This document shows, piece by piece, positions 31,336-42,356 of a stretch of 64,000 bases of DNA (positions within the stretch are counted from its first letter, which is position 1; the number at the start of each line of letters is the position of its first letter). A program made the translations under genes and the position numbers. This DNA is from Limnephilus marmoratus (Eukaryota > Arthropoda > Insecta > Trichoptera > Limnephilidae). The DNA is taken from contig OU862934.1 in NCBI GenBank assembly GCA_917880885.1, positions 34,022,734 to 34,086,733 on the forward strand, read 5' to 3'. The notes beneath the pieces are model-generated. The model was not told where the DNA came from. It ran no database searches and worked only from the letters and a program-made list of their open reading frames with translations.

Positions 31336-31919
31336 ACCAACTAGGATACCAATTAGAATAACTGATAAATACTCTCCTCGTATTCTCAGAGGAGCTTTCA
31401 CTGCCCTTAGCTAACAATATTAGCTGGTACAACGAATACTTCGGTGTAGCGTTCACGCACACCGGTTTGCAGCAAATAGTGGTGGCACACAGAGGAACCA
31501 ATCTCATCTACCCTGGAGCGATATACATTTTACATGAAATCCACTGTTACATTTGTAGAGCGTATATGGCAAGCTGTACATTATAATTTCCATAGTATAT
31601 TAATTAGAATCACAGAGAGTCTGACTAGAAATTGTCGGGTGAGCATATACTGACTTGTGATCACCGCAAACAATATTAGCTGGTCCAACAAATACTTTGG
31701 TGCAGCATTCACACACACCAGTTTGCAGCAAATAGTGGTGACACACCGAGGAACCAATCTAATCTGCCCTGGAGCGGTGAACATCTTACATGAACTCTGC
31801 TGTTACGTTTGTGGAGCGTTTATGGCAAGCCGTTGAGTCTAATTTTCATAGTATTTTAATTAGAATCCCAGAGAATCTGACTGGAATATTGTGGGGTAAG
31901 CATATCCTGACTTGTGATC
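31336..31919 (+). repeat. Array II of AHRGT-coding units
   Basis: Two diverged units of the 261-base kind (TACTTCGGTG near 31439, TACTTTGGTG near 31690) and the 5' part of a third that grades into the full terminal exon at 31920. Each has AHRGTN/THRGTN and the CATCTTACATGAA box. Confidence 0.75.
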
Positions 31920-33070
31920 ACCGCCAACAATAAATACTAGCTGGTCCAACGAATACTTTGGTGCAGCTTTCACGCACACCAGTTTGCAGCAAGTAGTGGT
32001 GGCTCATCGAGGAACAAATCTCATCTGCCCTGGAGCGGTGCACATCTTACATGAACTCCGCTGTTACTTTCGTGGAGCAATATGGCAAGCTGTACATTCA
32101 GCCAATAATGGACACGCTCGCGAACTAACGCCACTCCCTGGTGAATGGCTTGTTCAGATATCTCTACATTCTCCGCTATCGGCCTGGCTTGTTTAAAAAT
32201 GAACCCTGATAGGAATAAACGGAAAGACCATTGTTTTTTATAGTACGGATGTCTAAAATCGGTGTGCGGCAGATGCATTATTTTGGCCTAAAATTCAAAT
32301 TAGGTTTTGTACGAAAAATGCCAAGCAGCCATTTAGAAAACCAAAGGTTTCTTTACTGCGGTTCGCCCCTGTCCCCTGGTTGTAATAATATGAGAACGTA
32401 GTTATTTTAGTTATTTATATAGTCTGCGTCATCACAATGCGGTTATAAGAGTCGGTGGGAAGCGGCTGATGGCCAAATCAGATCGCAGTCTCTCGCCTCT
32501 CACAGTTGTCCAGACCGCTCTACAAGACGCGACCACTAACCGAGCCCTATTTTATTAGAATCCTGCTCAGCTTGAACTATTAAACCATATTATTAGATTG
32601 TGTGTTGTGTTCCAAATCAGTTCCCGTGTCCAGTATAAGGCCACATTCCGAACAACCTCAGACCAGCAGATATAACCAGCAAGCGGTAAGTTAAAATATA
32701 CATAACATTATGTTTTAAGTAGCGACACAACTACTTACTACTATTAGCGTCACTGCCACGTAGCAAACGACTCAGCGAGTTGTCCTCCTTTCTTACGTGG
32801 CCATTGGAACGGGCGTAGGTATATTATAAGTAGGCAATAAACGGCACATCAACACTTGCGGTACGCATCTTGAAAAGATTTGCGGCATTTTAATGATATA
32901 TCCAACTTCCACTTTATTGATAAGCATACCATCAATTATTGCAACCCACGCAACGAGCAATTTTCTCAATGCCCAAGTTACGGCTAAAAGTGGAGTACAT
33001 GAAAGGTAATGTGTCGTATTGGGCCAAAAGCGTCAAAGAATAAAAAAAAACCCTTTTTTAAATTTTTTTT
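31920..33070 (+). pseudogene. Lipase-like terminal exon and flank, block D copy 1
   Basis: SNEYFGAAFTHTSLQQVVVAHRGTN is followed by HILHELRCYFRGAIWQAVHS in one frame; the alternative frame gives MNSAVTFVEQYGKLYIQPIM. Then GHARELTPLPGEWLVQIS stands where GHSLGGWLAQI is expected, with Ser lost. The rest of the block (32210-33070) is non-coding: TCCTGCTCAGCTTGAACTATT, GCGTCACTGCCACGTAGC and GGGCCAAAAGCGTCAAA. The block recurs at 44440-46660 and 52737-53495 with insertions. It ends at the R2-like copy 6 insertion. Confidence 0.65.
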
Positions 33071-35239
33071 CTCGACTGCCGCTGGGCCCGATGGGGTTTC
33101 TGCCCGGCAGTGGGGTAAAACCCCGCACTGCATCATATCAGCCGTCCTTAACCTCTTACTACTTATTGGTAAATCACCCAAATGTCTGACCAGCACTCGG
33201 ACGGTGTTTCTGGCTAAAACCAGTGAACCGAGCCCGCTCCCTGCGGAATATAGACCGATAACGATACAATCGGTAATACTCAGGCACTTTCACAAGGTGC
33301 TGGCTAGACGCCTAGGCCGGGCTGACATCGTTGATCCCCGGCAGAGGGCATTCCGCAACGCCGATGGTGTTGCGGAGAACTTATATATTATGCAAACTGT
33401 ATTATGGCATTCAAAGTGCAACACGAAAAGTTTGTTTATGGGGGTCCTCGATGTCGCTAAGGCCTTCGACTCGGTCTCGCACGAAGCACTTCTGGCGGCC
33501 CTCGTGCAGGTCGGCTGTCCTACTCCATACGTGGAGTACATAAAAGACCTGTACGCGGGCGCTACAACTACGCTGAAGGATGGAGGCGCACGGTCTGGGC
33601 GTCTACCCGTCCGGCGCGGGGTCAGACAGGGTGATCCACTCTCGCCTATTCTTTTCAATCTGGTGATAGACATCGCTCTGCGGAGCATACCGAACTATAT
33701 AGGGTTCCGCTTGAGCGGTTAATCGATTAATGCACTTGCATTCGCAGACGATGTCTGTCTATTGGCTACGACGGAAGCGGGCTTACAGGAAGCCCTTCAG
33801 GCCTTCGAAAGTGCCCTAGCGAAGCGTGGGTTAATTCTAAACCCCACCAAGAGCCTGACGGTCTCTCTGGTGGCTTCAGGGAAGCAGAAACGGACAAAGT
33901 CGGTCGAGGGCAAGTTCACTGTAGGTGGACACCTTCTCCCTTCGGCGTCCGTCCTGTCGACGTGGAAATACCTGGGACTCATGTTCGGACTCGGTGGGGT
34001 CACCGGCACCGACAAGGTGCTGACGGTCTTAGCAGACCGCATAAAGCGAATTTCTAGCGGTCTGCTGAAACCACAGCAGAGGCTCCGCATCTTGGTGACA
34101 TGCCTGCTACCGGCCTTTACTCATGGGCTGGTATTAGGGCGTATCACGGCGGACCTGCTGAAGCGTCTCGACCGTCAAAACCGAGCCGCTATACGCCGGT
34201 GGTTAGATCTCCCAGGAGATATACCGTTAGGGTATTTTCATGCCCCAATTAAGGAGGGCAGGTTGGGGGTACCGTGCCTCACATATAGCATTCCTGTCCT
34301 CAGGGCAGCAAGAATTGAAAATCTCTGGCGCTCTGGGTTGCCGCTGGGCCAGCTGTGTTGGCGGACTGAATACATTCAGAACCAGCTCAGCTGGTGCCAG
34401 CGTCGGTTCAGGGCGCTGGGAATAAGAAACTATCAGGACGTCAAGCGTCACTTTACAAGGGCCGTGAACTGGAAGAAAGTCGGGGGTGTCAGTATTCAAC
34501 AGATTGGATCTTGGCAAATTCAGATGGAATCTCCGGACCTGACTATCGCAATTATCACAAGGTCCATATCAACGCATTACCGACCCGCGTGAGGACCACA
34601 CGCAGCCGTATTAGCCGCGTGAGGAACGATGGAGGAGGGGACGGCAATTGTACTGAAGGAATAAGCTGCCGCGCCGGTTGTAGGAATATGACCGAAACGG
34701 CGGCTCATGTCCTTCAGAACTGTCCCAGGACTCACGGGGGTCGAGTTCTTAGACATAATGCAGTATGCAACGCCCTGGGGGGCGCCCTAAAGGATAAAGG
34801 ATGGAAAGTGCTTCAAGAGGTACGGTTCAACGTGGGAGGTAGCAACCTGCAGCCTGACATCACCGCCACTAAGGGCGGTGAAACCATTATATTAGGTGCA
34901 GGTTGTCTCCGCAACCCTAGGTCTGGGACGAGCCAATAAAGCAAAGATTGAAAAGTATAGTTGGAGAGCATTAAAAGAGAAAGTGGCAAGTAAACACCAA
35001 AGTGACCCAAGTAAGGTCAGTGTTTTAGCAGCCACAATATCATGGCGCAGCGTATGGAACCCGGGAGTGCTAAGCGCCTGCTCGAGCTTGATATCTTCCG
35101 GGGGACGCTGAGAGGTATCAAGACTAGGGTGCTCTGGGGTTCTTTTATGAACTTCAGAGCATTCTGTCGTGATACGTCTCCCGTTGTATGGAGATATAGA
35201 TGGGACGGTACTGGCCGCCGGAGGAATGGAATAGGCTGA
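33071..35239 (+). pseudogene. R2-like copy 6, RT to C-terminus (longest copy)
   Basis: It begins inside the pre-RT box (STAAGPDGVSARQWGKTPHC) and runs to the normal C-terminus. RT: RTVFLAKTSEPS, YRPITIQSVILRHFHKVL, NADGVAENLYIMQT, VLDVAKAFDSVSHEALLAAL, VRRGVRQGDPLSPILFNLVID and FADD at 33741-33752. Thumb/linker: LKPQQRLRILVTCLLPAF, TPLGYFHAPIKEG-like and TEYIQNQLSWCQRR. C-terminus: CRAGCRNMTETAAHVLQNC knuckle, LQPDITATKGGETIIL and VLWGSFMNFRAFCRD. Breaks: a TAA at 33721 just before FADD, and frameshifts near 34470, 34905 and 35060. The head with finger and Myb is missing, as expected for a 5' truncated non-LTR insertion. Confidence 0.9.
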
Positions 35240-35393
35240 AAACGAGCCCCCCTCCGCCGGTATATTCTTGCACATAGGACCGCCCGCGGGGATGTATGGA
35301 CTAGTAAAATCCTTTCCAACCCAATTGTGTTTAAACATCTCTTCTGTTTGGCCTTAAATTAAAGTAAAATCATGATGCGGGTACTTCTTACGA
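35240..35393 (+). mobile_element. R2-like copy 6, 3' UTR
   Basis: Starts AAAACGAGCCCCCCTCCGCC, as in copies 4 and 8, and ends near GGTACTTCTTACGA. The following TAACAACAATTAGCAT is flank: the same words follow AATTTTTTAAAG at 46652-46676 in a copy of the locus that lacks the element. Confidence 0.7.
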
Positions 35394-35879
35394 TAACAAC
35401 AATTAGCATGGACATGAGTCCGGAAGTCTCGCTGTAAAACTCCATGGGTGCAGTATGCTGTATGCAGAGCGATTGCTTTGCATACAGCAGATAGTTCAAG
35501 ACGGTGTGTTAGAGATGAGCCGACTCCGTAACATATTCCATTAAACGGAAAGAAGCATCTTTCCTCTGACTTTTTGTGTCATAAATATTTTTGTGTCATA
35601 AATATATCAGTGAAAGCCATCACACCTTCTTAGGATGGTCCCAGCTGAAAAAGCTCACTCAGATTTACGTAATGTGCATCTCACCAACCTAACCCACTAC
35701 TCGCAAAACTTAATGTATAGAAGGAGTCATCACAATAACATAATGGCGGTATTACCAGGAGCATACTGGGGCCGGCTGGGAACAACTCGCCGGGGACTTT
35801 GTGGCAAATAATTAATAGAACATTTTAATTATTGTAATTATTAACATTTTATTTAATTATTATTTTTTTTATTATTTCA
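35394..35879. repeat. Duplicated non-coding block E, copy 1
   Basis: Matches 46661-47075: AACAACAATTAGCAT, TAAAACTCCATGGGT, GACGGTGTGTTAGAGATGAGC, GGATGGTCCCAGCTGAAAAA and CGGTATT-CCAGGAGCATACTGG. It ends in an AT-rich run and TTATTTCAG at 35880, directly before R2-like copy 7. Confidence 0.8.
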
Positions 35880-35880
35880 G

Positions 35881-36968
35881 CCTTGTTGGCCGCTCTTGTA
35901 CAGATCGGTTGTCCGCCCTCCTTTGTGGAGTACGTCAGAGCTCTGTACGGGAGCGCATCAACGATGCTGGAAATCGGAAGCCAACGGTCAGGGAGTATAC
36001 CAGTTCGCCGTGGTGTCAGACAGGGAGACCCTCCGTCCCCATTGCTTTTTAACTTGGTAATTGACATCGCTTTACGGAATATACCATCATATATTGGCTA
36101 CCGTTTGGGACGCAATAATACTAATGCACTTGCATTTGCAGATGATGTTGTTCTTTTAGCAACAACCGAGTCAGGACTACAAGAGGCTCTTGAAGCATTT
36201 TCACAAGCCCTTGCTATACGCGGGCTTAACCTTAACCCCAAAAAGTGCCTAACTATTTCCATGGTAGCTTCGGGTAGACAGAGGCGTTTAAAGTCGGTAC
36301 CAGGGAAATTCACCGTTGGTGGAACCCTGTTACCTTCAACATCTGTTCTGTCTACCTGGAAATATTTTGGATTGAATTTTGGACTTGGAGGGGTAACCAG
36401 CACAACAAAGCTCTTAAATGTGCTGATCGAAAAACTTAAGAGAATCACTAAAGGACCTCTTAAGCCCCAACAAAGACTACGTATTTTGGAAATTTACCTG
36501 CTGCCATCCCTTACTCATGGGATGGTCTTCGGTCGGGTAACTGTAGAATTGTTGGGACGTCTCGATCGTCAAGTACGAGCTGCGGTGCGTAAATGGTTAA
36601 ACTTACCTTTGGATACACCATTAGGGTATTTCCACGCTCCTATTAAGGAAGGAGGCCTCGGATTGCCGAGCTTTTCATATTCCATTCCTTGTCTTAGAGA
36701 AGCACGAATTAAAGGGCTTCAGCGTACCGGACTCCCGCTGGGCCAAGCGTGTTGGCAGACTGGATTCGTCCAGAACCAGCTCACTTGGTGCCAACGCCGG
36801 CTCGCAAAATTAGGTGTAAGAAACACCGAAGAAGTCAGACAGCAATGGACTAAATCTTTACATCACAGCAACGATGGGGCTGAACTAATAGATAGTAAAG
36901 GATGCAAATATTCTACAGATTGGATTTTACCCAACTCTGAAGGTATTCCAGCAAATGATTATATTAAC
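35881..36968 (+). pseudogene. R2-like copy 7, RT palm to linker, open frame
   Basis: A continuous open frame of about 360 codons: LAALVQIGCPPSFVEYVRAL, VRRGVRQGDPPSPLLFNLVID, FADD at 36134-36145, VLSTWKYFGLNFGLGGVTS, LKPQQRLRILEIYLLPSLTH, GRVTVELLGRLDRQVRAAV, TPLGYFHAPIKEGGLGLPSF, TGFVQNQLTWCQRR and GCKYSTDWILPNSEGIPAND. It lacks the RT fingers and the head and is interrupted at 36968 by a fold-back element. It resumes at 38188. The preserved frame suggests a young copy. Confidence 0.9.
36957..36968. repeat. 12-base duplication flanking the fold-back insertion
   Basis: GATTATATTAAC here recurs at 38176-38187, on the two sides of the insertion within R2-like copy 7. Confidence 0.8.
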
Positions 36969-37088
36969 ATTTATTATTAATTTTTTAAACTTTATGAGTA
37001 AAATCTCAAATTATAATATTTAATTAAATGAAGACAATATTAGCGAAACTCAATCGAAATCTGGAGACAGAAAAATCAGAAAATATAT

Positions 37089-37161
37089 TGGCTCCGCTGG
37101 GACTCGAACCCAGAACCCTTTTCTTACATGGAAACAGCTCTACCGATTAAGCTACGGAACC
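37089..37161 (-). tRNA. tRNA-Thr(TGT)-like sequence, arm 1 (probable pseudogene)
   Basis: 73 nt folding as a cloverleaf: acceptor GGTTCCG/CGGAGCC, D arm GCTT..GAGC, anticodon stem GTTTC/GAAAA with a G-A mismatch at 27-43, T arm CTGGG-TTCGAGT-CCCAG, discriminator A. The loop CATGTAA would place TGT as anticodon, but position 33 is A where T is nearly invariant. Both arms share this change, so it is old in the element. Probably a tRNA-derived part of the fold-back unit and not an active tRNA gene. Confidence 0.6.
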
Positions 37162-37169
37162 CATATTAA

Positions 37170-37766
37170 CCCTCGACCCGTCGCGTGGGGTCTTTAAAAG
37201 CCCAGGGTTTACAGAAAAGCTAATTATGTTCATTTTAAATGTTCCCACTGATTTCTTACTTCAGGTAGCTTCCTAAAAGGGACTATACTTGACGCAAGCG
37301 CCGAGAAAATTTAGTTTGCGCATGTGCGATGTGAGATACAGACTTGTGTTTCGGCGTGAGGCTAAAAAAATCAACAAAATACCATGAAAAATCAAGTTTA
37401 TATGTTTTTTTTATTGTATTTTGTTGATTTTTTTGTTGTAATAATAATAAGTCTATATCAACCTCAAATAGTTATGAGTTTGATGGAAATTGGTTAGATT
37501 TTTTTTTAAAGTTTTCTATTAAAAAATATGATTCAAAATTTCAAAAAAATGTTCCTTGTTGATTTTTAAGCTCTTGCATTGAAAATAAATAACTATTTTT
37601 TAACATTTCTTTTTATTTCATAGCAATCAATATCACCTGAGTGTAATCAGTTAAAATAACATATAAAATGTACGCTACAACAACAATTTAATCATATTTA
37701 TTTTTGGGGTCCTAAGCGACCCCACGCGACACCTCGCGTTACAAAAAAGGCGCGACGGGCGGAGGG
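37170..37766. mobile_element. piggyBac-like MITE
   Basis: 597 bases flanked by TTAA on both sides (37166-37169 and 37767-37770). The ends are inverted: CCCTCGACCCGTCGCG on the left and CGCGACGGGCGGAGGG on the right (two mismatches in 16). A subterminal GCGTGGGGTC / GACCCCACGC pair is also inverted. TTAA duplication and CCC starts are piggyBac hallmarks. No transposase frame is present. Confidence 0.8.
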
Positions 37767-38032
37767 TTAATTCGGTCACTTTTAACTGTATCATACTTCG
37801 ACTAAGAACTACCAACATTATCTTCATTTACTTAACGCACATATTATTGGCTGCTATCTTTATATATGATTACAAGATTCAACTCGAACTAAATGCAATC
37901 TAGATAGTGTCTGGATAAATTTTTATCCATTTTATTTGTAATACCCGACATCTATTGACTTTTTCTTTTACTTTTAATGTTGGTAGTTCTTAGTCGAAGT
38001 ATGATACAGTTAAAAGTGACCGAATTAATATG

Positions 38033-38105
38033 GGTTCCGTAGCTTAATCGGTAGAGCTGTTTCCATGTAAGAAAAGGGTTCTGGGTTCGAGTCCCAGCGG
38101 AGCCA
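38033..38105 (+). tRNA. tRNA-Thr(TGT)-like sequence, arm 2 (probable pseudogene)
   Basis: Identical in sequence to the minus-strand copy at 37089-37161, as expected for the second arm of the fold-back. TTCGAGT in the T loop (B box) and TAGCTTAATCGG (A-box-like) could still bind TFIIIC. The A at position 33 argues against a functional tRNA. Confidence 0.6.
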
Positions 38106-38187
38106 ATATCTTTTCTGATTTTTCTGTCTCCAGATTTCGATTGAGTTTCGCTAATATTGTCTTCATTTAATTAAAGATTATATTAAC

Positions 38188-38416
38188 TATCACAAAGTCC
38201 ACATCAATGCATTACCTACCCGCGTTAGGACCACCAGGGGAAGACGAGTGCCAAGGAGAGATGGAGGTCCAAATGGCGGTGATTGTACTGCAGAAATTGG
38301 CTGCCGGGCCGGTTGCTTAAACACAACTGAAACGGCGGCCAATGTTCTGCAGAACTGCCATCGTACACACGGAGGTAGGATCTTAAGACACAACGCAGTC
38401 TGTGCTGTTATAGAAG
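38188..38416 (+). pseudogene. R2-like copy 7, zinc knuckle part
   Basis: Continues copy 7 after the fold-back insertion: YHKVHINALPTRVRTTRGRR, CRAGCLNTTETAANVLQNC (the knuckle His of HVLQNC is replaced by Asn), HRTHGGRILRHNAVCAVIEG. It is then cut and joined to block J at about 38417, so the endonuclease is missing. It is nearly identical to 47938-48164. Confidence 0.85.
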
Positions 38417-39201
38417 GATTTGATTTAATTTACTACCACACTGCCCTAAACAAACAATTTCTGTGCAGTATAGACCTAAAGAGCTTTTGAAGGGTGGTAT
38501 TAATCGGTTTCATTAATTTCGAAAGCTCTACAACTAAAAATTAGTATTCAATACAAACAAGAGAAATCGGGAAGATGAATGATTCAAGGTTGTCAAAAAA
38601 GTCTGATGATTACAAATGATTTTTTTTAATATTAATAATATTATTATATCGACTATAACTCACGGGAAATATTCTTGTTGATCTTTCAAAATTATCGCAT
38701 TATTTAGCCATACTTCCATACTTCTAGGCAATCAAACGCAGAAACTTCATCAGAACCCTGAACTGAACACTCGGAAATTAAATAAACGGTATGCAATAAG
38801 CATAGAAAAACATTGAAACTATAAACCAATACCATTGAATTTATGGTCTATTCATGTCTGGAGCAATCGCCCTAGTGAATCTAGCGATGGACATTCTATT
38901 GTGGAACATTTTGGATAATCGAAAACGAAGCGACTGACGGCAACAAAACTCCAAAATCAAGAATAGTGACTGATGCCACAACAAGTCACTCTTATTACAA
39001 GCTGATTTCTGCACACAGTGCTACCTGAATTATGCTGAACTGTTGGGACTCTTATGCGGTATTCACATTAAAAAGAAAATAGGACGGTTGTTGATACTGT
39101 TCGTGGTTTTGGCCAAGAGGAATGAATGAAGAAATGTATATTCATAATTTTTAAAAGAAATTTGATATCTTTTTCATCAGTTTGATCAAGTTAGGAAAAG
39201 T
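38417..39201. repeat. Duplicated non-coding block J, copy 2
   Basis: Second copy of 28130-28718, with an extra segment at about 38485-38650 and another near 39080-39140 (GGACGGTTGTTGATACTG). The left edge is fused to the R2-like knuckle. Confidence 0.8.
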
Positions 39202-39439
39202 TAATCATACGGTTGGGTATTATCTTTCAAGATGATACTAAACGATAGAAGTATGTTGTGGGCGTGTCCGTGTGTCCTAAGTAAGTTATCAAGTTTTTCC
39301 AAAAAATCCCTAACAAACCAGAATACATCAAAACTTTGAACTTCAAGCAAGTACATTTATTGGCAGCAGAGGCTTGATGTCTCAACCTGTCCAACATTCG
39401 AAGAGTGTCGTCGGAAGATTCTCATTTTCCGTATGCAGA

Positions 39440-40370
39440 AGAAGTAAAAATGTTCCATCAGCCTCGTAAAAACTACAAAAAACCTATAACGGTAAAGGGA
39501 TTGGATGATTTTGAAAAGAAAGTTGTGCGTCGTAGAGTGATGGATTTTTAGGACAATGGCCAATATCCCACTCTTGCAAATCTTGACAAAGTTCTGGCGG
39601 ATAAAATATTTTTTCTGGATCTCATGAGTCATTGCGATGTGCTTTGCAAGATATTGGTTTCCAATTCAAAATACGCAAAGACGGAAGAAAGTATTTAATG
39701 GGAAGATTAGACATTGCTACAGCTCGTGTAAACTTTTTGAGAAAAATTCCAAAGTCTTCAAAAATTGGTTTGAAAATCAGTTTGTGACATTCCTCGAAGA
39801 ACCCTCTGTAATTGTAATGGATAACGAAACTCACAATTAGATAAAACACCAACTAGCGCATCAAAAAAAGGAAGAATATCAGTTTTAATACTCAATTATT
39901 GAAATTAGTAAAGAAATTTAAGTTTGGTGAAAAATTAAATCGATAACCTGTCTCAACAATATGGTCATGAAGTTGTACGTCTAACATTGCATTGTTGTAC
40001 GTCCCCATACCACTGTCAGTAGATGGTCAGTAGTCAGTAAAATCCTATAGACTTAGTGTGGGCTCAAGTGAAATGAGAAATTGCAAAAAATAACAATTCT
40101 TTTAAAATCGCGGATGTCGAAAGCCTTGTGCATGCTATGATTTGATATGATTTGAGGATTGAAAAAATTGTGTAATTCATGCAGAATGACTCCAAAATGA
40201 GAATTTCATTAAAGAAGGCATATTGTATTTGACAATTACCCAGATTCTTTTATAAGTAATTGATTTTGAGGAAAGTGATACAGACAGTGACGAGGATGAT
40301 GACGAGGGTGAAATTTCAATTATTTGGGTAATATTATACACAAGCAATTGTCTAATGTTTGACCTAGAAG
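39440..40370 (+). pseudogene. Tc1/IS630-type DDE transposase, decayed
   Basis: Read across frameshifts and stops: GLDDFEKKVVRRRVMDF, QYPTLANLDKVLADK, LRCALQDIGFQFKIRKDGRK, MGRLDIATARVNFLRK, FLEEPSVIVMDN, SPYHCQ, NPIDLVWAQVKWEIAKNN and DSFISN, then an acidic tail (SDTDSDEDDDDEGE-like). The N-terminal helix-turn-helix followed by MDN and PYHCQ-NPIDLVWAQVK is the pattern of an arthropod IS630/Tc1-superfamily transposase. The first catalytic Asp region is not readable. No inverted repeats could be assigned to it with confidence. Confidence 0.65.
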
Positions 40371-40522
40371 CAATCAACTTAGCGTGTTTTACCTATGTGT
40401 TGAAATATTTAGTTACAGGTGTTTACAATTAATTAATCAATTATTTGTTTTTTGCATCAATCTTGTGTTTGTTATTCTGTTCATTTATTTTTCATTTTAT
40501 TTAGTGTCAAATGTGCTATATA

Positions 40523-40905
40523 CAAGGTGTTAATGTACGTACTTGACTTACTTTAACCAGTGATTCCTGACATTATTTGGAGTAAAAAATGTAAATAAAA
40601 TTTTGGTCTCCGGTGACATTTTGGGAGTTTTTTTTATTTACTTTTTCTACAAAAACATAAAAAAATGGTAGGTGTTGGACAGTTGGAGGCGGGGTTAGGG
40701 GTTGGTCGGTTACTCGGCCGAGTGACCAGTGACGACATGCAGAAGAAATTTTTTTTGTTTGATTTTGAAGAAAAAAATTTTGAAAAAAAAAAAAAAAAGT
40801 CATCCAAGAAGTCACCGGAGACCAAAATTTCATTTACATTTTTTACTCCAAATAATGTCAGGAATCACTGGTTAAAGTAAGTCAAGTACGTACATTAACA
40901 CCCTG
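40523..40905. mobile_element. MITE with about 95-base terminal inverted repeats
   Basis: 383 bases flanked by TA (40521-40522 and 40906-40907). Arms at 40523-40617 and about 40811-40905 are inverted copies: CAAGGTGTTAATGTACGTAC against GTACGTACATTAACACCCTG, through TTTAACCAGTGATTCCTGAC and TTTTGGTCTCCGGTGAC. The middle has GGTTACTCGGCCGAGTGACC, itself palindromic, and an A-rich run. A TA duplication fits the Tc1/mariner superfamily. A related half-arm lies at 2071-2144. Confidence 0.85.
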
Positions 40906-42356
40906 TATATATAGCACTTGACTATTACTAAGACATGACATGGAATAAATTTCGTGTTAATTAAATAAACATGTGTATTTACATGTTTTCCGTGAAATGT
41001 AAAATATTTTTAATTACAAATAAAAATTTACCGATGTAACATGTATATTGTATTGTAAAAAGTATGTTGATGTGCACATTTAGGTATTTTTGTCTTTAAA
41101 AAATAAATATGTAAAATCCCAGCCGAGGGAATAAATGAGGCGTGTAGAATCAAATGCAGCATTCTCCACTTTTTTTCAAAAATGGACTAATGATGCAACT
41201 TTGTTAATGATTCACTCTTTTACCTAGAAAAGCAGTTATTTGGCATTAAAACCAACTCTTTATGCTTTAAAAATCTATTTTAAAAACTGCATTAGTATCA
41301 AAGGCAGCAATCTCCAACGCACTTAAGAAACAAAATCAGCATTCTCCAATTTGACCAATGGTAAGCCTCCATTTGATCACGTGACAACATGGCCGCCCAT
41401 ACAAAATTGTATGGTCGTGTGTTGAATCTGTCGCTATAATTTTACTGTTTTAAATAGTTCGGAGTGAAATTAGAAATAAAAACAAGATGCCAGTGTGATT
41501 ATGGACTCTCACCCTTCATCCGTGCCCAAGAAAAACGCAAGGAAGAAGTCAAGGAATCCAGAAAAATGGAAAGCAAAAGTAGTCAAAATTCTAAGATGAG
41601 CTGTCATAAAATACCGTTTATTTCAGAGGCGTGGAGTGGCAAAAGATTTTTTTACTTGTTAATTAAAATTCATAAATTAAATTAATATGCATAGACATGT
41701 TTTACTTTTATAATTAAATCTAGGATCTTGCACATAAACATTCCGAATTACATGTTTAGTGTTGAAAATTTTGCGAGTTTCAAGCCAATTTTTATCAAAA
41801 TAATTAACCTTCATTATTTTTCTTCTTTTTTTTTTAAATTTTCTCTGTTAATATTATTATTTTTTTAAGTGAAAGCTTCTTTAGCACCGTTGTGATTTGA
41901 AACTCGATGAAACAAAAAAGCGACACTAAAAATAGACAAACGCATACATCTATAGGATTAAGGCTGCGAAAGAATAAGATAATAATTGATCTCCTCTTCG
42001 TGCAGTGCTTGTCCCCACTCTTGTCTACTTTAGTTTTCTGCAGGTTTCATTTGTACCGCGTGCGAACTGCACACTTGTATTTTTTTACATTAGCTCCACA
42101 CAGGAGGATCTGTCAAGGATTGTCATCTTTGGGGATACTGTGTGAAGGTCTTTTCAGGAATAGAAGGCGAGAAGGTTCTAGGAAGGAAAAGGGTGTTACG
42201 GGTGGGTAGGAATCTGGGGGTCAGTGTGTCCAGAAGTGACAGATGTATAAATCTATCCCTCCCACTGCGATGTTTCGAGAGATCACAGCTGGAGAAGTCA
42301 AAGGGACTCCCACAACTATTCTCTCCCGATCCGGCCTGCAATCCAGCAGGTGGGCA

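Larger units (their letters stand above)
36969..38175. mobile_element. Fold-back element with tRNA-like arms
   Basis: A 1207-base insertion in R2-like copy 7. Its arms are inverted copies: 37020-37169 plus 37771-37822 on the left (split by an inner MITE) against 37976-38174 on the right, each about 200 bases, with a spacer of about 150 bases. Each arm contains a complete tRNA-like sequence. About 50 AT-rich bases at 36969-37019 lie outside the inverted arms. There is no open frame, so it is non-autonomous; the source of its transposase is unknown. Confidence 0.8.

Noticed and set aside
35862..35882. True splice acceptor (TTATTTCAG) feeding an R2-like exon at 35881
   Set aside because: R2-clade genes have no introns here, and the position coincides with a truncation point; it is probably chance in T-rich DNA.
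37089..38105. Two functional tRNA genes
   Set aside because: They are the identical inverted arms of one fold-back element and have A at position 33 and an anticodon-stem mismatch.
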